Counted from the stretch's first letter, positions 6,926-14,760 are shown. The stretch is 23,662 bases of DNA from an uncultured Lachnospiraceae bacterium (GCA_910588215.1 CAJUQJ010000052.1:1-23662); one strand, 5' to 3'. Made by a program: numbers and translations. Notes: generated from the sequence alone by a model not told the origin.

Positions 6926-8545
6926 ATGAGATCAAAATTGTTTCATAAATTAGTGGCGATGACTTTATGTGCAGGAATGCTTGTCGGTATGACAGCATGT
7001 GGAAACCAGCCGACAGAAGAGAGCAGTCCGAATGAGATAGCTGATTCGGAATCGGAAAATGAGGGAAATACGTCGGACGGCGATCTGAGTCAGGATGATG
7101 AAAAGATATCTTTTTCAATTGCGATCATGAATGGACCTAAGGCAGAAAATACCTGGAGTGAAGCACAGATTGAAGAGATATTTAATTGTGAAGTAGAACT
7201 GATTTTTCTTCCTGGCTGGGAGGATTTGAACACAAAAGTAAATCTTTTAATGAGTGATGAAGCGCAGAGGCCGGATGTTATTTGGTGGAGCGGCATGACT
7301 GACGAGTATAAAGAGTGGGTAGATTCCGGACTATTGGTGGACTTAGTTCCGCTATTGCAGAATATTGAAGATAGTAATATTCTGGATTATTATGATGAAT
7401 GGGCGATGTATCCTACTTATACAAATGGGAGCATTTACAGTATTCCCGGTGACGTAGCAGAAGTAAGCTGTATGGGGACTTTTATAAGGAAAGACTGGCT
7501 GGATAATTTGGGTATGCAAGAGCCGAAGACTATGGATGAATATGTGGAATATTTGCTGGCATGCGTTAATGATGATCCGGATCAGAATGGAGTCTCGGAT
7601 ACTTATGGATTTGGCGGAGACAGCGGAGATTGGAAATATTTTGCGCCTTTCCTTTATGCCTATAAAGCAGACATTCAGCATTTTGTAGTAGGTGACGATG
7701 GTTCTGTCGTGCATGGTTCCACGCAGCCGCAGGTAAAAGAAGCCTTGGCTTTGATGGCTGATCTGTACCGTCAGGGAGTGTTTGAGCCTTCTATATTCTC
7801 CGCTTCAGAAGGAGAAACTCTTTTTGCGGAAGGTAAGGTTGGCTCATTTTATCGATTTTTGTCTTCTTTAAATCCATCCCAGCAATATTTGCAAAGTTTT
7901 TACCAGAACAATCCTAATGGAAAATATGAAGTGATCGAGCCTATTCAGGGACCGACAGGTTTTTCGGCGGATGAAAGAGAAAATGGATATGGTTGGTGCA
8001 GCTACGCCATCACTGATAAATGTAAGGATCCGCAGCGGGTAATGGAGATTATGGACGGAATTGCATCCGGTGAGATGTTTATTTTGAACAAGTGGGGTGT
8101 GGAAGGAGAGACTTTTGAACTGACAGACGAAGGCGCAGTTAATTTCATTGTAGATGAGACGACGCGGAATGAAATGGGGCTGAGCACCTTTACAGGGTTT
8201 GTTAACAGAAAGGATATGTTCAATATTCAGAATAGTCAAGAGGTAAATGAGCTTTTTGAACGAGCAGCAGAGACTTCTCTTCCTCTTCAGGATTATCGTG
8301 TTATTCTAAATAGTAATGGTGAATTATGGCAAGAGTATAGTGGAGAATTAAATGCATTGAGAGATCAATACTTCTATGGGATCATCATGGGAGAACGGCC
8401 GATTGATGATTTTGATGAGTATGTAGAGCTGTTCTACTCACATGGTGGTCATGAGGTAGAAGAAGAAGCTGGTCTGATGTATCAGAAACAGGATGAAGGC
8501 TATCAGGAATTTTGCCAGTTATATCAGGAATGGTTTCAAAAATAG
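6926..8545 (+). CDS. ABC transporter extracellular solute-binding lipoprotein (sugar type)
   Basis: 539 residues. The N-terminus is a lipoprotein signal: charged start, hydrophobic core, then lipobox GMTAC with Cys near residue 25, followed by a Ser/Glu/Asn-rich linker. The mature part has the family-1 carbohydrate-binding-protein look (PDVIWWSGMTDEY, DNLGMQEPKTMDEY, DPDQNGVSDTYGFGG) and matches the large YtcQ/LplA-type proteins paired with LplB/YtcP permeases. It would capture an oligosaccharide or glycoside at the cell surface. GGGAGG sits eight bases before the ATG. The two permease genes follow, separated by a strong hairpin. No ATPase is encoded here, as is usual for this subfamily, which shares an MsmX-like ATPase. 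Confidence 0.92.
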   Translation: MRSKLFHKLVAMTLCAGMLVGMTACGNQPTEESSPNEIADSESENEGNTSDGDLSQDDEKISFSIAIMNGPKAENTWSEAQIEEIFNCEVELIFLPGWEDLNTKVNLLMSDEAQRPDVIWWSGMTDEYKEWVDSGLLVDLVPLLQNIEDSNILDYYDEWAMYPTYTNGSIYSIPGDVAEVSCMGTFIRKDWLDNLGMQEPKTMDEYVEYLLACVNDDPDQNGVSDTYGFGGDSGDWKYFAPFLYAYKADIQHFVVGDDGSVVHGSTQPQVKEALALMADLYRQGVFEPSIFSASEGETLFAEGKVGSFYRFLSSLNPSQQYLQSFYQNNPNGKYEVIEPIQGPTGFSADERENGYGWCSYAITDKCKDPQRVMEIMDGIASGEMFILNKWGVEGETFELTDEGAVNFIVDETTRNEMGLSTFTGFVNRKDMFNIQNSQEVNELFERAAETSLPLQDYRVILNSNGELWQEYSGELNALRDQYFYGIIMGERPIDDFDEYVELFYSHGGHEVEEEAGLMYQKQDEGYQEFCQLYQEWFQK

Positions 8546-8562
8546 CCTGAATTAGATGGCGG

Positions 8563-8602
8563 ATCATGGAGAATGTTGGCTGAAGCCTACATTTTCCATG
8601 AT
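8563..8602 (+). promoter_or_regulatory. Intercistronic 40-nt hairpin between binding protein and permease genes
   Basis: Arms ATCATGGAGAATGT (8563-8576) and ACATTTTCCATGAT (8589-8602) pair over 14 bases with one G-U; inside, GGC and GCC pair around a TGAA loop. It begins 17 bases after the binding-protein stop. Such hairpins after a binding-protein gene are known in other importers to stabilise that message and give more binding protein than permease. That role here is inferred. Confidence 0.75.
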
Positions 8603-8621
8603 ATCTGTGAAAGGAGAAGTA

Positions 8622-9575
8622 ATGTATCATAAAGGAACATCGAAAGCGATTATTGCAGAAGCCAAACAAAAGCACATTGGTACACGGTTATGGAAATACC
8701 GGTATTTATACTTGTTGGCCTTTCCGGGCATGCTGTACTTTATTATTTTTCGTTATGTCCCTATGTATGGTGTGGTCATTGCATTTCAAGATTTCAGAAT
8801 CAATAAGGGGATCTGGGGGAGTGAATGGGTCGGATTAGCGCAGTTTTCTAAGCTGTTTCAGGGATTTTCTTTCCCGACAGTATTTAAAAATACAGTTGTT
8901 ATTTCTCTCTACAAATTAATATTTGGATTTCCGGCGCCTATCATACTTGCGTTATTGCTGAATGAAGTGAAAAATGCAAGATTTAAAAAGGTGACTCAAA
9001 CCATAGTTTATCTCCCGCATTTTATTTCATGGGTAATTTTAGCCGGTTTGATCTCAATGTTTCTGCATCCGGATAGTGGATTGATCAATGAGATCGTGAA
9101 AGTGTTCAACAACGGAAGAGGAATTGACTTTCTGGTAAGCAAGCAGTATTTTAGAGGGATTCTTGTAATTACTGATATCTATAAAGGGGTCGGTTGGGGA
9201 AGCATTGTATATATTGCTGCTATTTCTGCAATTGATTCAACCGTATATGAAGCGGCTATGGTAGATGGTGCCAATCGGTTAAAACAGATGTGGTATATTA
9301 CGTTGCCGGCATTGAAATCTACAATTGTTGTAATGCTCATATTAAATATGGGCGGAATTCTAAATGCGGGATTTGAACAGATTCTATTACTTTACAATCC
9401 ATTAGTATACGATGTTGCAGATATTATTGATACGTATGTATATCGAAATGGTATAATGAGCAGTAATTACTCATTATCGACCGCGGCAGGCCTTTTTAAA
9501 TCGGTAATATCCATGGGACTGATCATAATAACAAATAAGATTGCTCATATGATGGAAGAAGACGGATTGTGGTAA
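8622..9575 (+). CDS. ABC sugar transporter permease (LplB-type)
   Basis: About 317 residues with six predicted membrane segments, beginning with the family-typical RYLYLLAFPGMLYFIIFRYVPMYGVVIAFQ region (broken here by short polar stretches). The cytoplasmic coupling (EAA) loop reads EAAMVDGANRLKQMW. The open frame extends back to 8556, but ATG 8622 follows AAAGGAG by five bases and removes a poorly conserved extension that would overlap the upstream hairpin. It forms the transport channel with the next gene, fed by the lipoprotein. The next permease starts 11 bases after this stop, with a ribosome site overlapping it. Confidence 0.92.
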   Translation: MYHKGTSKAIIAEAKQKHIGTRLWKYRYLYLLAFPGMLYFIIFRYVPMYGVVIAFQDFRINKGIWGSEWVGLAQFSKLFQGFSFPTVFKNTVVISLYKLIFGFPAPIILALLLNEVKNARFKKVTQTIVYLPHFISWVILAGLISMFLHPDSGLINEIVKVFNNGRGIDFLVSKQYFRGILVITDIYKGVGWGSIVYIAAISAIDSTVYEAAMVDGANRLKQMWYITLPALKSTIVVMLILNMGGILNAGFEQILLLYNPLVYDVADIIDTYVYRNGIMSSNYSLSTAAGLFKSVISMGLIIITNKIAHMMEEDGLW

Positions 9576-9586
9576 GGAGAGTACGC

Positions 9587-10456
9587 ATGAAAAGAAAACA
9601 TAATTTTTATGATTATTTGATCATACTCGTTTTGGTTTTAGTGGCAATCATTATGTTATACCCCTTTTGGCATGAATTCATGTATTCTTTCTCAGATCCA
9701 GTTGAAGCGGCAACAGGAGGTATGTTTCTATTGCCAAGAGGGTTTAATTTGAAATCATATTGGTCGGTTTTGCGTAATCAATCAGTATGGAGCGGTTTTA
9801 AGGTATCGCTCATAGTTACAATTATTGGCACGATCATGGGAGTTTTATTTTCTGCAATGTTGGCCTATCCACTAAGCAAAAAAGATATGCCCGGAAGGAA
9901 TATATTCGTTAGTTTGATCTTTTTTACCATGCTTTTTGGCGGTGGCATGATTCCAAACTACTTATTGGTAAAAGAATTGAAGCTAATTGATACCTATGGT
10001 GCACTGATACTGCCAGGGCTTCTTTCAGCTTGGAATATCTTTATCATGAAAAATGCCTTTTCCGGTATTCCGGACAGCTTAGAGGAATCGGCAAGGATTG
10101 ATGGAGCGAATGACTTGAAAATCTTCTTTCTGATCATTTTGCCATTATCCAAGGCGGTACTTGCGACAATTGCATTATTTTCTGCGGTGGGATTCTGGAA
10201 CGATTATTTTTCAACGATCATGTATATTATTTCCAAGGATCATTGGTCTTTGCAGGCAGTATTGCGGGAAATACTTTCAAATGCGCAGTCTGCAATGTCA
10301 TCAAGCGGTATTTCTGTAAGAGCGGAAGAAGCTATATCCAGTGAAACTGTAAAAGCAGCAACAGTTATGGTGGCAACAGTTCCAATCCTTTTGGTGTATC
10401 CTTTTATTCAGAAGTACTTTATAAAAGGTGTTATGATAGGTTCTGTAAAGGGATAG
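9587..10456 (+). CDS. ABC sugar transporter permease (YtcP/LplC-type)
   Basis: About 289 residues with six membrane segments. It opens with YLIILVLVLVAIIMLYPFWH and carries the coupling loop EESARIDGANDLKIFF followed by WNDYF, as in the MalG-like partner of LplB-type permeases. The frame can be extended to a GTG at 9569 overlapping the upstream gene, but ATG 9587 lies six bases after AAGGAGA and is chosen. It pairs with the preceding permease. A short hairpin (10501-10523) follows, then a promoter for the next gene, so it is probably the last gene of this operon. Confidence 0.92.
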   Translation: MKRKHNFYDYLIILVLVLVAIIMLYPFWHEFMYSFSDPVEAATGGMFLLPRGFNLKSYWSVLRNQSVWSGFKVSLIVTIIGTIMGVLFSAMLAYPLSKKDMPGRNIFVSLIFFTMLFGGGMIPNYLLVKELKLIDTYGALILPGLLSAWNIFIMKNAFSGIPDSLEESARIDGANDLKIFFLIILPLSKAVLATIALFSAVGFWNDYFSTIMYIISKDHWSLQAVLREILSNAQSAMSSSGISVRAEEAISSETVKAATVMVATVPILLVYPFIQKYFIKGVMIGSVKG

Positions 10457-10500
10457 AGAGGTTGGATAGTAACAGTTCAGCCTTGCACTATTCCGCGAAT

Positions 10501-10523
10501 AAAATCGCTCTGTATGCGATTTT
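10501..10523 (+). terminator. Weak terminator-like hairpin after the ABC operon
   Basis: Arms AAAATCGC (10501-10508) and GCGATTTT (10516-10523) pair perfectly across a 7-nt loop. The T-run is part of the stem, then GTGAG follows. It is modest in strength and could act in either direction. Confidence 0.45.
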
Positions 10524-10559
10524 GTGAGTTATGCATATGGAGCAGTATGACATTTCTGA

Positions 10560-10588
10560 TTGACTTCCATTTAAAAGTTGCATATAAT
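10560..10588 (+). promoter_or_regulatory. Sigma-70-type promoter of the carboxypeptidase leader
   Basis: TTGACT (10560-10565), 17-bp spacer, TATAAT (10583-10588): close to the housekeeping consensus. The predicted start near 10595 falls at the first base of the terminator-like hairpin that follows, so nearly all of the initial transcript is that hairpin. Confidence 0.8.
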
Positions 10589-10595
10589 TAACCAC

Positions 10596-10639
10596 AAAAG
10601 AGAGCAAGCATATGTTGTAGCCATGCCAGCTCTCTTTTT
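10596..10639 (+). terminator. Terminator-like hairpin directly at the transcript start (attenuator or tiny RNA)
   Basis: Arms AAAAGAGAGC (10596-10605) and GCTCTCTTTT (10629-10638), with TTTTT at 10635-10639 and a 23-nt loop. It sits between the TTGACT/TATAAT promoter and the carboxypeptidase start at 10722. Either it makes a 45-nt terminated RNA, or it is an attenuator that must be read through to express the downstream gene. The loop has a weak internal GCAT/ATGC pairing that could compete with the stem. Confidence 0.65.
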
Positions 10640-10721
10640 GTCGCAGGAAGTGTATAACGATCACATAGATTCAGGAAGAACAGTCTGGACTGTATCAGCA
10701 ATTTTTGGAGATAGATCATTT

Positions 10722-11897
10722 ATGGACTCTTATTTTGAAGAGATAGAGGAAGAAGACGAGAGCGAATATCTTGCCCGATACGAGCGGAGACAGCGCATGC
10801 GGCAGGAACGGCAGCGGCGTTTGATACGGCAGCGCATGGTGAAACGGACGCTGTATCTGGGTGTTTTTGCAGTTGTTATCATAATGGGTACTATTGTAGC
10901 GGTCAGATTTGGCAGCGGCAGACAGAAGGAAGATGACTGGCAGCAGCAGTTGCGGACGGTGAAGGATGTAGAGCTGACAGACGGTGACGGGGCGCTGTTA
11001 GCAGATGGAGTACATGGCGTATCAACAGATGAAGCGGACAACGCGGGCGGCGAATCAGATGCCCAGAAGCCTGTTTATCGTTTTGCATCCACAGCGGATA
11101 CCGTTGGTATTTACAGTGAAGAAGTAATAAGCACGAATGCGATCCTGGTCGATGAGAGCACGGATACGATCATTGCCTCGAAGGGAGCGGATGAGAGAAT
11201 CTGCCCGGCGTCGATGACGAAGGTGCTGACCGTGTTGGTGGCGGCGGAACAGATCACAGAAGATGATCTGGATGATACTTTTACCATGACGCTGGAGATC
11301 ACGGATTATGCTTATGTAAATGACTGCAGCTCCGTAGGATTTATGGATGGGGAAAAGGTGACGGTACGGGATCTGTTCTATGGCACGATCTTGCCGTCCG
11401 GCGGGGATGCTGCGCTGGGACTTGCGACTTATATAGCCGGGTCTCAGGAGGCATTCGTGGAGATGATGAATGCGAGACTGGAGGAACTTGGGATAGGGGA
11501 AAGTGCGCATTTTACCAACTGCATCGGGCTTTATGATGAGGAGCATTACTGTACCGTATATGATATGGCAGTGATCATGAAGGCGGCAATGCAAAATGAG
11601 CTGTGCAGAGAAGTCCTGTCTGCGCGTACTTATACTACCGTACCCACTGTCGATCACCCGGATGGCATTACTATTTCCAACTGGTTCCTTCGTAAGATCG
11701 AGGATAAGGATACGGGCGGCGAAATGTTGTGCGGCAAGACCGGCTATGTAGTGCAGTCCAGGAACTGTGCGGTAAGTTATGGCACTTCTGCGGGCGGAAC
11801 CCCTTATATTTGTGTGACTGCAGGTTCGACCAGCAGTTGGCGGTGTATCTATGACCATGTGGAGATCTATGACCGATATGTGCCGGCAGGGGGATGA
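10722..11897 (+). CDS. D-alanyl-D-alanine carboxypeptidase (S11-type, membrane-anchored)
   Basis: About 391 residues from ATG 10722 (GGAG at 10707). The frame is open back to 10578, but that part contains the leader hairpin and is unlikely to be translated. Residues 1-45 are an acidic then Arg-rich cytoplasmic tail, followed by one membrane segment (LYLGVFAVVIIMGTIVAV). The extracytoplasmic domain has the penicillin-binding motifs SMTK (Ser164-Lys167), SGGDA near 226 in place of the usual SxN, and KTG (339-341). It should trim the terminal D-Ala from peptidoglycan stem peptides. The asparagine of the second motif is replaced by glycine. Convergent with the XRE gene. Confidence 0.9.
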   Translation: MDSYFEEIEEEDESEYLARYERRQRMRQERQRRLIRQRMVKRTLYLGVFAVVIIMGTIVAVRFGSGRQKEDDWQQQLRTVKDVELTDGDGALLADGVHGVSTDEADNAGGESDAQKPVYRFASTADTVGIYSEEVISTNAILVDESTDTIIASKGADERICPASMTKVLTVLVAAEQITEDDLDDTFTMTLEITDYAYVNDCSSVGFMDGEKVTVRDLFYGTILPSGGDAALGLATYIAGSQEAFVEMMNARLEELGIGESAHFTNCIGLYDEEHYCTVYDMAVIMKAAMQNELCREVLSARTYTTVPTVDHPDGITISNWFLRKIEDKDTGGEMLCGKTGYVVQSRNCAVSYGTSAGGTPYICVTAGSTSSWRCIYDHVEIYDRYVPAGG

Positions 11898-11913
11898 CTC
11901 GTTCTGCCGGCAC
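11880..11913. other. Hairpin spanning the carboxypeptidase stop codon
   Basis: Arms GTGCCGGCAG (11880-11889) and CTGCCGGCAC (11904-11913) form a perfect 10-bp GC-rich stem covering the last codons and the stop of the carboxypeptidase gene. No T-tract follows on either strand. It could be a factor-assisted or mRNA-protecting element between two convergent genes. Confidence 0.6.
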
Positions 11914-11966
11914 GGAGCGGATCGGCAAGCGGTCAGCATCTGGTCTTACGCTTGCTTTATCCGCAG

Positions 11967-12365
11967 TCAATATGTCCGCAGGAGCCATTCGATATCAGGA
12001 AAGATCTGCTTTACGATAAATCCCGCCGCCATGACCGCCAGTAGGATCAAGGCTGCATAACAGGCGATCTTCCACCATTTCGATGCCGTATCTTTTAAGG
12101 CTTGTATATCAGAAAAAATAGAAGCGACTTTCTCGTCTGTTAGATTTCTGTCTCTTACATCCTGCACATCAATGTCTTTTACCAACTCATCCAGAGACAT
12201 ACCGAAATAATCACTCAGCATGACCAGCCTCTGAAAATCCGGATATGACTGGCCGGCTTCCCACTTGGAAATGGTCTGACGTGAGACTTGCAGCTCCATC
12301 CCAAGTTCTTCTTGAGATAACCCCTGTTTTTTTCTCATCGTCAAAAGTTTTTCGTTAAATTTCAT
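11967..12365 (-). CDS. XRE-family regulator with C-terminal membrane segment
   Basis: 132 residues from the ATG at 12365, preceded by AAGGAGG on the minus strand. Longer frames upstream are not conserved in style. Residues 5-62 are an XRE/Cro-type helix-turn-helix (LSQEELGMELQVSRQTISKW, then SYPDFQRLVMLSDYFGMSLDELV). After a short linker, a single hydrophobic helix follows (residues about 101-124, IACYAALILLAVMAAGFIV). This small membrane-tethered XRE layout is common in Firmicutes. Targets are unknown; the neighbours do not identify one. The gene is convergent with the carboxypeptidase gene. Confidence 0.88.
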   Translation of the reverse strand: MKFNEKLLTMRKKQGLSQEELGMELQVSRQTISKWEAGQSYPDFQRLVMLSDYFGMSLDELVKDIDVQDVRDRNLTDEKVASIFSDIQALKDTASKWWKIACYAALILLAVMAAGFIVKQIFPDIEWLLRTY

Positions 12366-12707
12366 GATAGAATCCTCCTTATAAATCCTTTCGCATTTAA
12401 TTGCACCTGTTATATTTGTGTTTCGCGGCAAACATATCGGATGTCGGATCACTGTATGATAAGAGCATATCTGTTTTTGCCATAAGCGGCAACCAACTAA
12501 TGTTGGCAATTTGTCAATGAGGACCGACATTGACGCTCAAATCGTCTGCATGCAGAGCAAGATAGGGGTATTCCTTCGGAAAATTTCTAAATTCTGCTCA
12601 TGCGTCCGAAAGTATTCCTTCGGAAAACTTCGCGCAGAGCGCTTCGAAATGGAGGCAAGGAGGAGATGAGAGTGTGGAGAGGACAGAGCAAAAAGGCTAT
12701 AGCATAA
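12366..12707. other. Non-coding region with short inverted repeats
   Basis: No gene seen. It contains hairpins CCAAC/GTTGG near 12493-12506 and GTCAATG/CATTGAC near 12513-12535, a CTGCATGCAG palindrome at 12547-12556, and two copies of GTATTCCTTCGGAAAA (listed separately). The XRE promoter must lie in the left part, but no clean -35/-10 pair is evident. Confidence 0.5.
12568..12627. repeat. Two direct copies of a 16-bp motif, GTATTCCTTCGGAAAA
   Basis: Exact copies at 12568-12583 and 12612-12627, 44 bp apart. Each contains the small palindrome TTCC/GGAA around TTC, and the second is preceded by GTCCGAAA, which can pair with TTCGGA. They could be a repetitive element or a pair of protein-binding sites; nothing distinguishes these here. 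Confidence 0.55.
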
Positions 12708-12742
12708 CAGCAGCCAGACCGTGTGGACAGTCTTGGCTGCTG
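12708..12742 (-). terminator. Probable terminator hairpin of the cyclophilin gene
   Basis: Arms CAGCAGCC (12708-12715) and GGCTGCTG (12735-12742) continue inward as AGAC/GTCT with one bulged T. It begins eight bases past the cyclophilin stop on the minus strand. The minus-strand T-run (complement of 12690-12694) is 13 bases beyond the stem, so termination may be imperfect. Confidence 0.6.
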
Positions 12743-12749
12743 CGTGTAT

Positions 12750-13274
12750 TTATTGGAGTTTTTCCGGCTCGGGATATTCTACGCCGAAAGTATCGACGGT
12801 GACTGTCTTCATCACCTGATCCTCCAACGGTCTGTCTGCGTAATCGGTGGCTGTCTCAGCGATCTTGTCAACCACATCCATACCTTCTGTCACTTTGCCA
12901 AATGCCGCGTAAGCGCCATCTAAGTGCGGGCTTGTCTTGTGCATGAGGAAGAACTGGCTGCCTGCAGAGTCAGGATGCATACTTCTGGCCATGGAGAGAA
13001 CACCGGGTGTATGCTTTAAGTCGTTGGGAAATCCGTTCTGCGCGAATTCTCCGCGGATAGAATAGCCAGGGCCACCCATGCCGGTGCCTTCCGGATCACC
13101 GCCTTGAATCATAAAGCCTTTGATGACTCTGTGGAAGATCAGGCCGTCATAGAAATTCTTCTGGATCAGGCTGATAAAGTTGTTGACGGAAGCAGGAGCG
13201 ATCTCCGGATAAAGTTCGGCCTTGATAACGTCGCCGTTTTCCATCGTGAAAGTTACAATCGGATTTTGTGCCAT
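12750..13274 (-). CDS. Peptidyl-prolyl cis-trans isomerase, cyclophilin type
   Basis: 174 residues, a single cyclophilin domain with no signal peptide, so cytoplasmic. Hallmarks are FHRVIKGFMIQGGDPEGTG (active-site Arg and Gln), GVLSMARS, SAGSQFFLM and LDGAYAAFGKV. It catalyses proline isomerisation during protein folding. The ATG follows an AAGGA ribosome site, and a promoter (13329-13357) lies about 55 bases upstream. It appears to be a monocistronic housekeeping gene with its own terminator hairpin. Confidence 0.95.
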   Translation of the reverse strand: MAQNPIVTFTMENGDVIKAELYPEIAPASVNNFISLIQKNFYDGLIFHRVIKGFMIQGGDPEGTGMGGPGYSIRGEFAQNGFPNDLKHTPGVLSMARSMHPDSAGSQFFLMHKTSPHLDGAYAAFGKVTEGMDVVDKIAETATDYADRPLEDQVMKTVTVDTFGVEYPEPEKLQ

Positions 13275-13328
13275 ATTTCTAAGTCCTTTCTTAAAATATT
13301 TGATTTCGTTTGTATATTTTTCCTATCT

Positions 13329-13357
13329 ATTATATTATTATATATAAGAAAATACAA
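13329..13357 (-). promoter_or_regulatory. Promoter of the cyclophilin gene
   Basis: On the minus strand TTGTAT (complement of 13352-13357), a 17-bp AT-rich spacer and a consensus TATAAT (complement of 13329-13334) lie about 55 bases before the start codon. Confidence 0.65.
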
Positions 13358-13379
13358 ATCAAAAAACTTCCACCTGTGC

Positions 13380-13492
13380 GGTTGGACGCTCAAAAGAGCA
13401 TCCAACCTGACTTCCGCATTCGCAAAATCCGTGCTTATGCACTCCTGCGTCTGCTTCCGCATCCGGCCGATAACTTTACGGTTTCAGGCATC
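13380..13492. repeat. Hairpin and second copy of the 23-bp dispersed repeat
   Basis: 13380-13407 is a strong stem-loop: arms GGTTGGA and TCCAACC, an inner GCTC/GAGC pair and an AAAA loop. CTTCCGCAT occurs twice after it. 13470-13492 repeats 102-124 exactly and is followed by GGCGAG and GAGTACTAG (13504-13512). The whole stretch to about 13515 looks like an intergenic repetitive element. The rest up to the GNAT gene shows no convincing gene. Confidence 0.55.
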
Positions 13493-13696
13493 TGGCGAGT
13501 CAGAGTACTAGTGTGAGTTATAACATTATGCAAAGAGCATGATTCTTATGCGACCCACTTGACCTATGGTGCGCCGCAAAATGGAAGTTGACTGTAAAGA
13601 ATATGACGTAGATGAGCCATTGCGATGTGATCATGAATGGTTAAACGGATGTGACGGGGGACGCTGAACTCTCGCGTAAGATGAGTGGGGTGGGTT

Positions 13697-14641
13697 ATGC
13701 TGAGGAAAGTGGTTTTTGCATTGAGGGACAGGACGGGGAATCGATTACAGTTATCGTTGTGCAGTTTGATCCATGACTTAAAACAACATGGGATAGAGGT
13801 GGCATATGCCATCTGTCTGGAAGATAAAGTGCATATGGAGCAATGCGGGGCGGCGTGCAGTGAGGAATGCCTGTTAAGGAAATACGGGAGCATCTGTGCC
13901 ATGGAGCAGGAGGAGCCGGACACCTTGTATATCACGGATTCTTCGGTACAGTACAGAATCTGGCGGCAGCACGGGAAGTATGTCCTGCCTTACAAGCATC
14001 AATGGAATCAAGAAGATACTTTTGACGGTGCAGAGTATATAATAGAGAGTTTGGAAGAAGTGGATCATGAGGTAGTCGATATGGCATACCGTCGCCTGGC
14101 CGGGATTCCGTGGGAAATCTTCAAGACGGAGCGCTGCATTGTGAGGGAAACGATCGTAGAGGATGTGGACAGCCTGTATGAGATCTATAAAGAGCCGGCG
14201 ATCACCGAGTATATGGAAGACCTGTATAAGGACCGGGACGAGGAGATAGCCTACATAAAGGATTACCGCAGAAGGATGTACGGTTTCTACGGTTATGGTA
14301 TATGGAGTATTCTGAACAGACAGGATGGGAAGGTGATCGGGCGGGCCGGCATCAGCTGGCGGGAGGAGTTTGATGTGCCGGAACTGGGATTTGTGATCGG
14401 TGTGCCGTGGCAGAAGCAGGGATATGCCTATGAGGTATGTAGTGCGATCCTGAATTATGCGTGGAAGGATATCGGGTTTAAACAGATACAGGCACTTGTC
14501 ATGGAACATAATGAGAAATCTGCCGCATTATGCCGGAAATTGGGATTCGAGGACAACGGAATCACGGTACTGGAGAACGTACGGTATATTTTATACAAAA
14601 TGCAGTTGAATCGTGCTGACAGTAAAAGCACAGTCGTATAG
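13697..14641 (+). CDS. Two-domain GNAT acetyltransferase
   Basis: About 314 residues from ATG 13697; a GTG at 13685 is an alternative and neither has a clear ribosome site. Residues 1-135 form an N-terminal domain with the run of strands and helices expected of a HAD-like or Rossmann-type fold (LYITDSS, then GKYVLPYKHQWNQED and FDGAEYIIES), with no complete catalytic motif. The C-terminal half is a GNAT N-acetyltransferase: ERCIVRETIVEDVDSLYEIY start, VIGRAGISW, the acetyl-CoA loop PWQKQGYAYEVC and NEKSAALCRKLGF. It resembles RimJ-like enzymes acting on proteins or small amines. The acceptor is unknown. Confidence 0.82.
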   Translation: MLRKVVFALRDRTGNRLQLSLCSLIHDLKQHGIEVAYAICLEDKVHMEQCGAACSEECLLRKYGSICAMEQEEPDTLYITDSSVQYRIWRQHGKYVLPYKHQWNQEDTFDGAEYIIESLEEVDHEVVDMAYRRLAGIPWEIFKTERCIVRETIVEDVDSLYEIYKEPAITEYMEDLYKDRDEEIAYIKDYRRRMYGFYGYGIWSILNRQDGKVIGRAGISWREEFDVPELGFVIGVPWQKQGYAYEVCSAILNYAWKDIGFKQIQALVMEHNEKSAALCRKLGFEDNGITVLENVRYILYKMQLNRADSKSTVV

Positions 14642-14760
14642 TAAAACACAGTATTTGCCTTTATAGAAATGCAGTTTGATTCCTGACGGGAACAGAGAAA
14701 TAACAGCATATATACAAAGAAAGTAAGGATTTGATCATTGAATGAAGAGGATATGCGGCA

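Noticed and set aside
10578..10721. N-terminal extension of the carboxypeptidase reading frame
   Set aside because: It contains the promoter-proximal terminator hairpin, and the family-typical acidic tail starts at 10722 with a nearby GGAG.
11055..11939. 294-codon minus-strand frame opposite the D,D-carboxypeptidase gene
   Set aside because: His/Arg/Ile-rich composition typical of an antisense shadow; the plus strand carries all penicillin-binding motifs.
13579..13665. 28-codon plus-strand frame starting MEVDCKEYDVDE with three cysteines before the GNAT gene
   Set aside because: No ribosome site and no recognisable leader or partner genes; too little to call a peptide gene.
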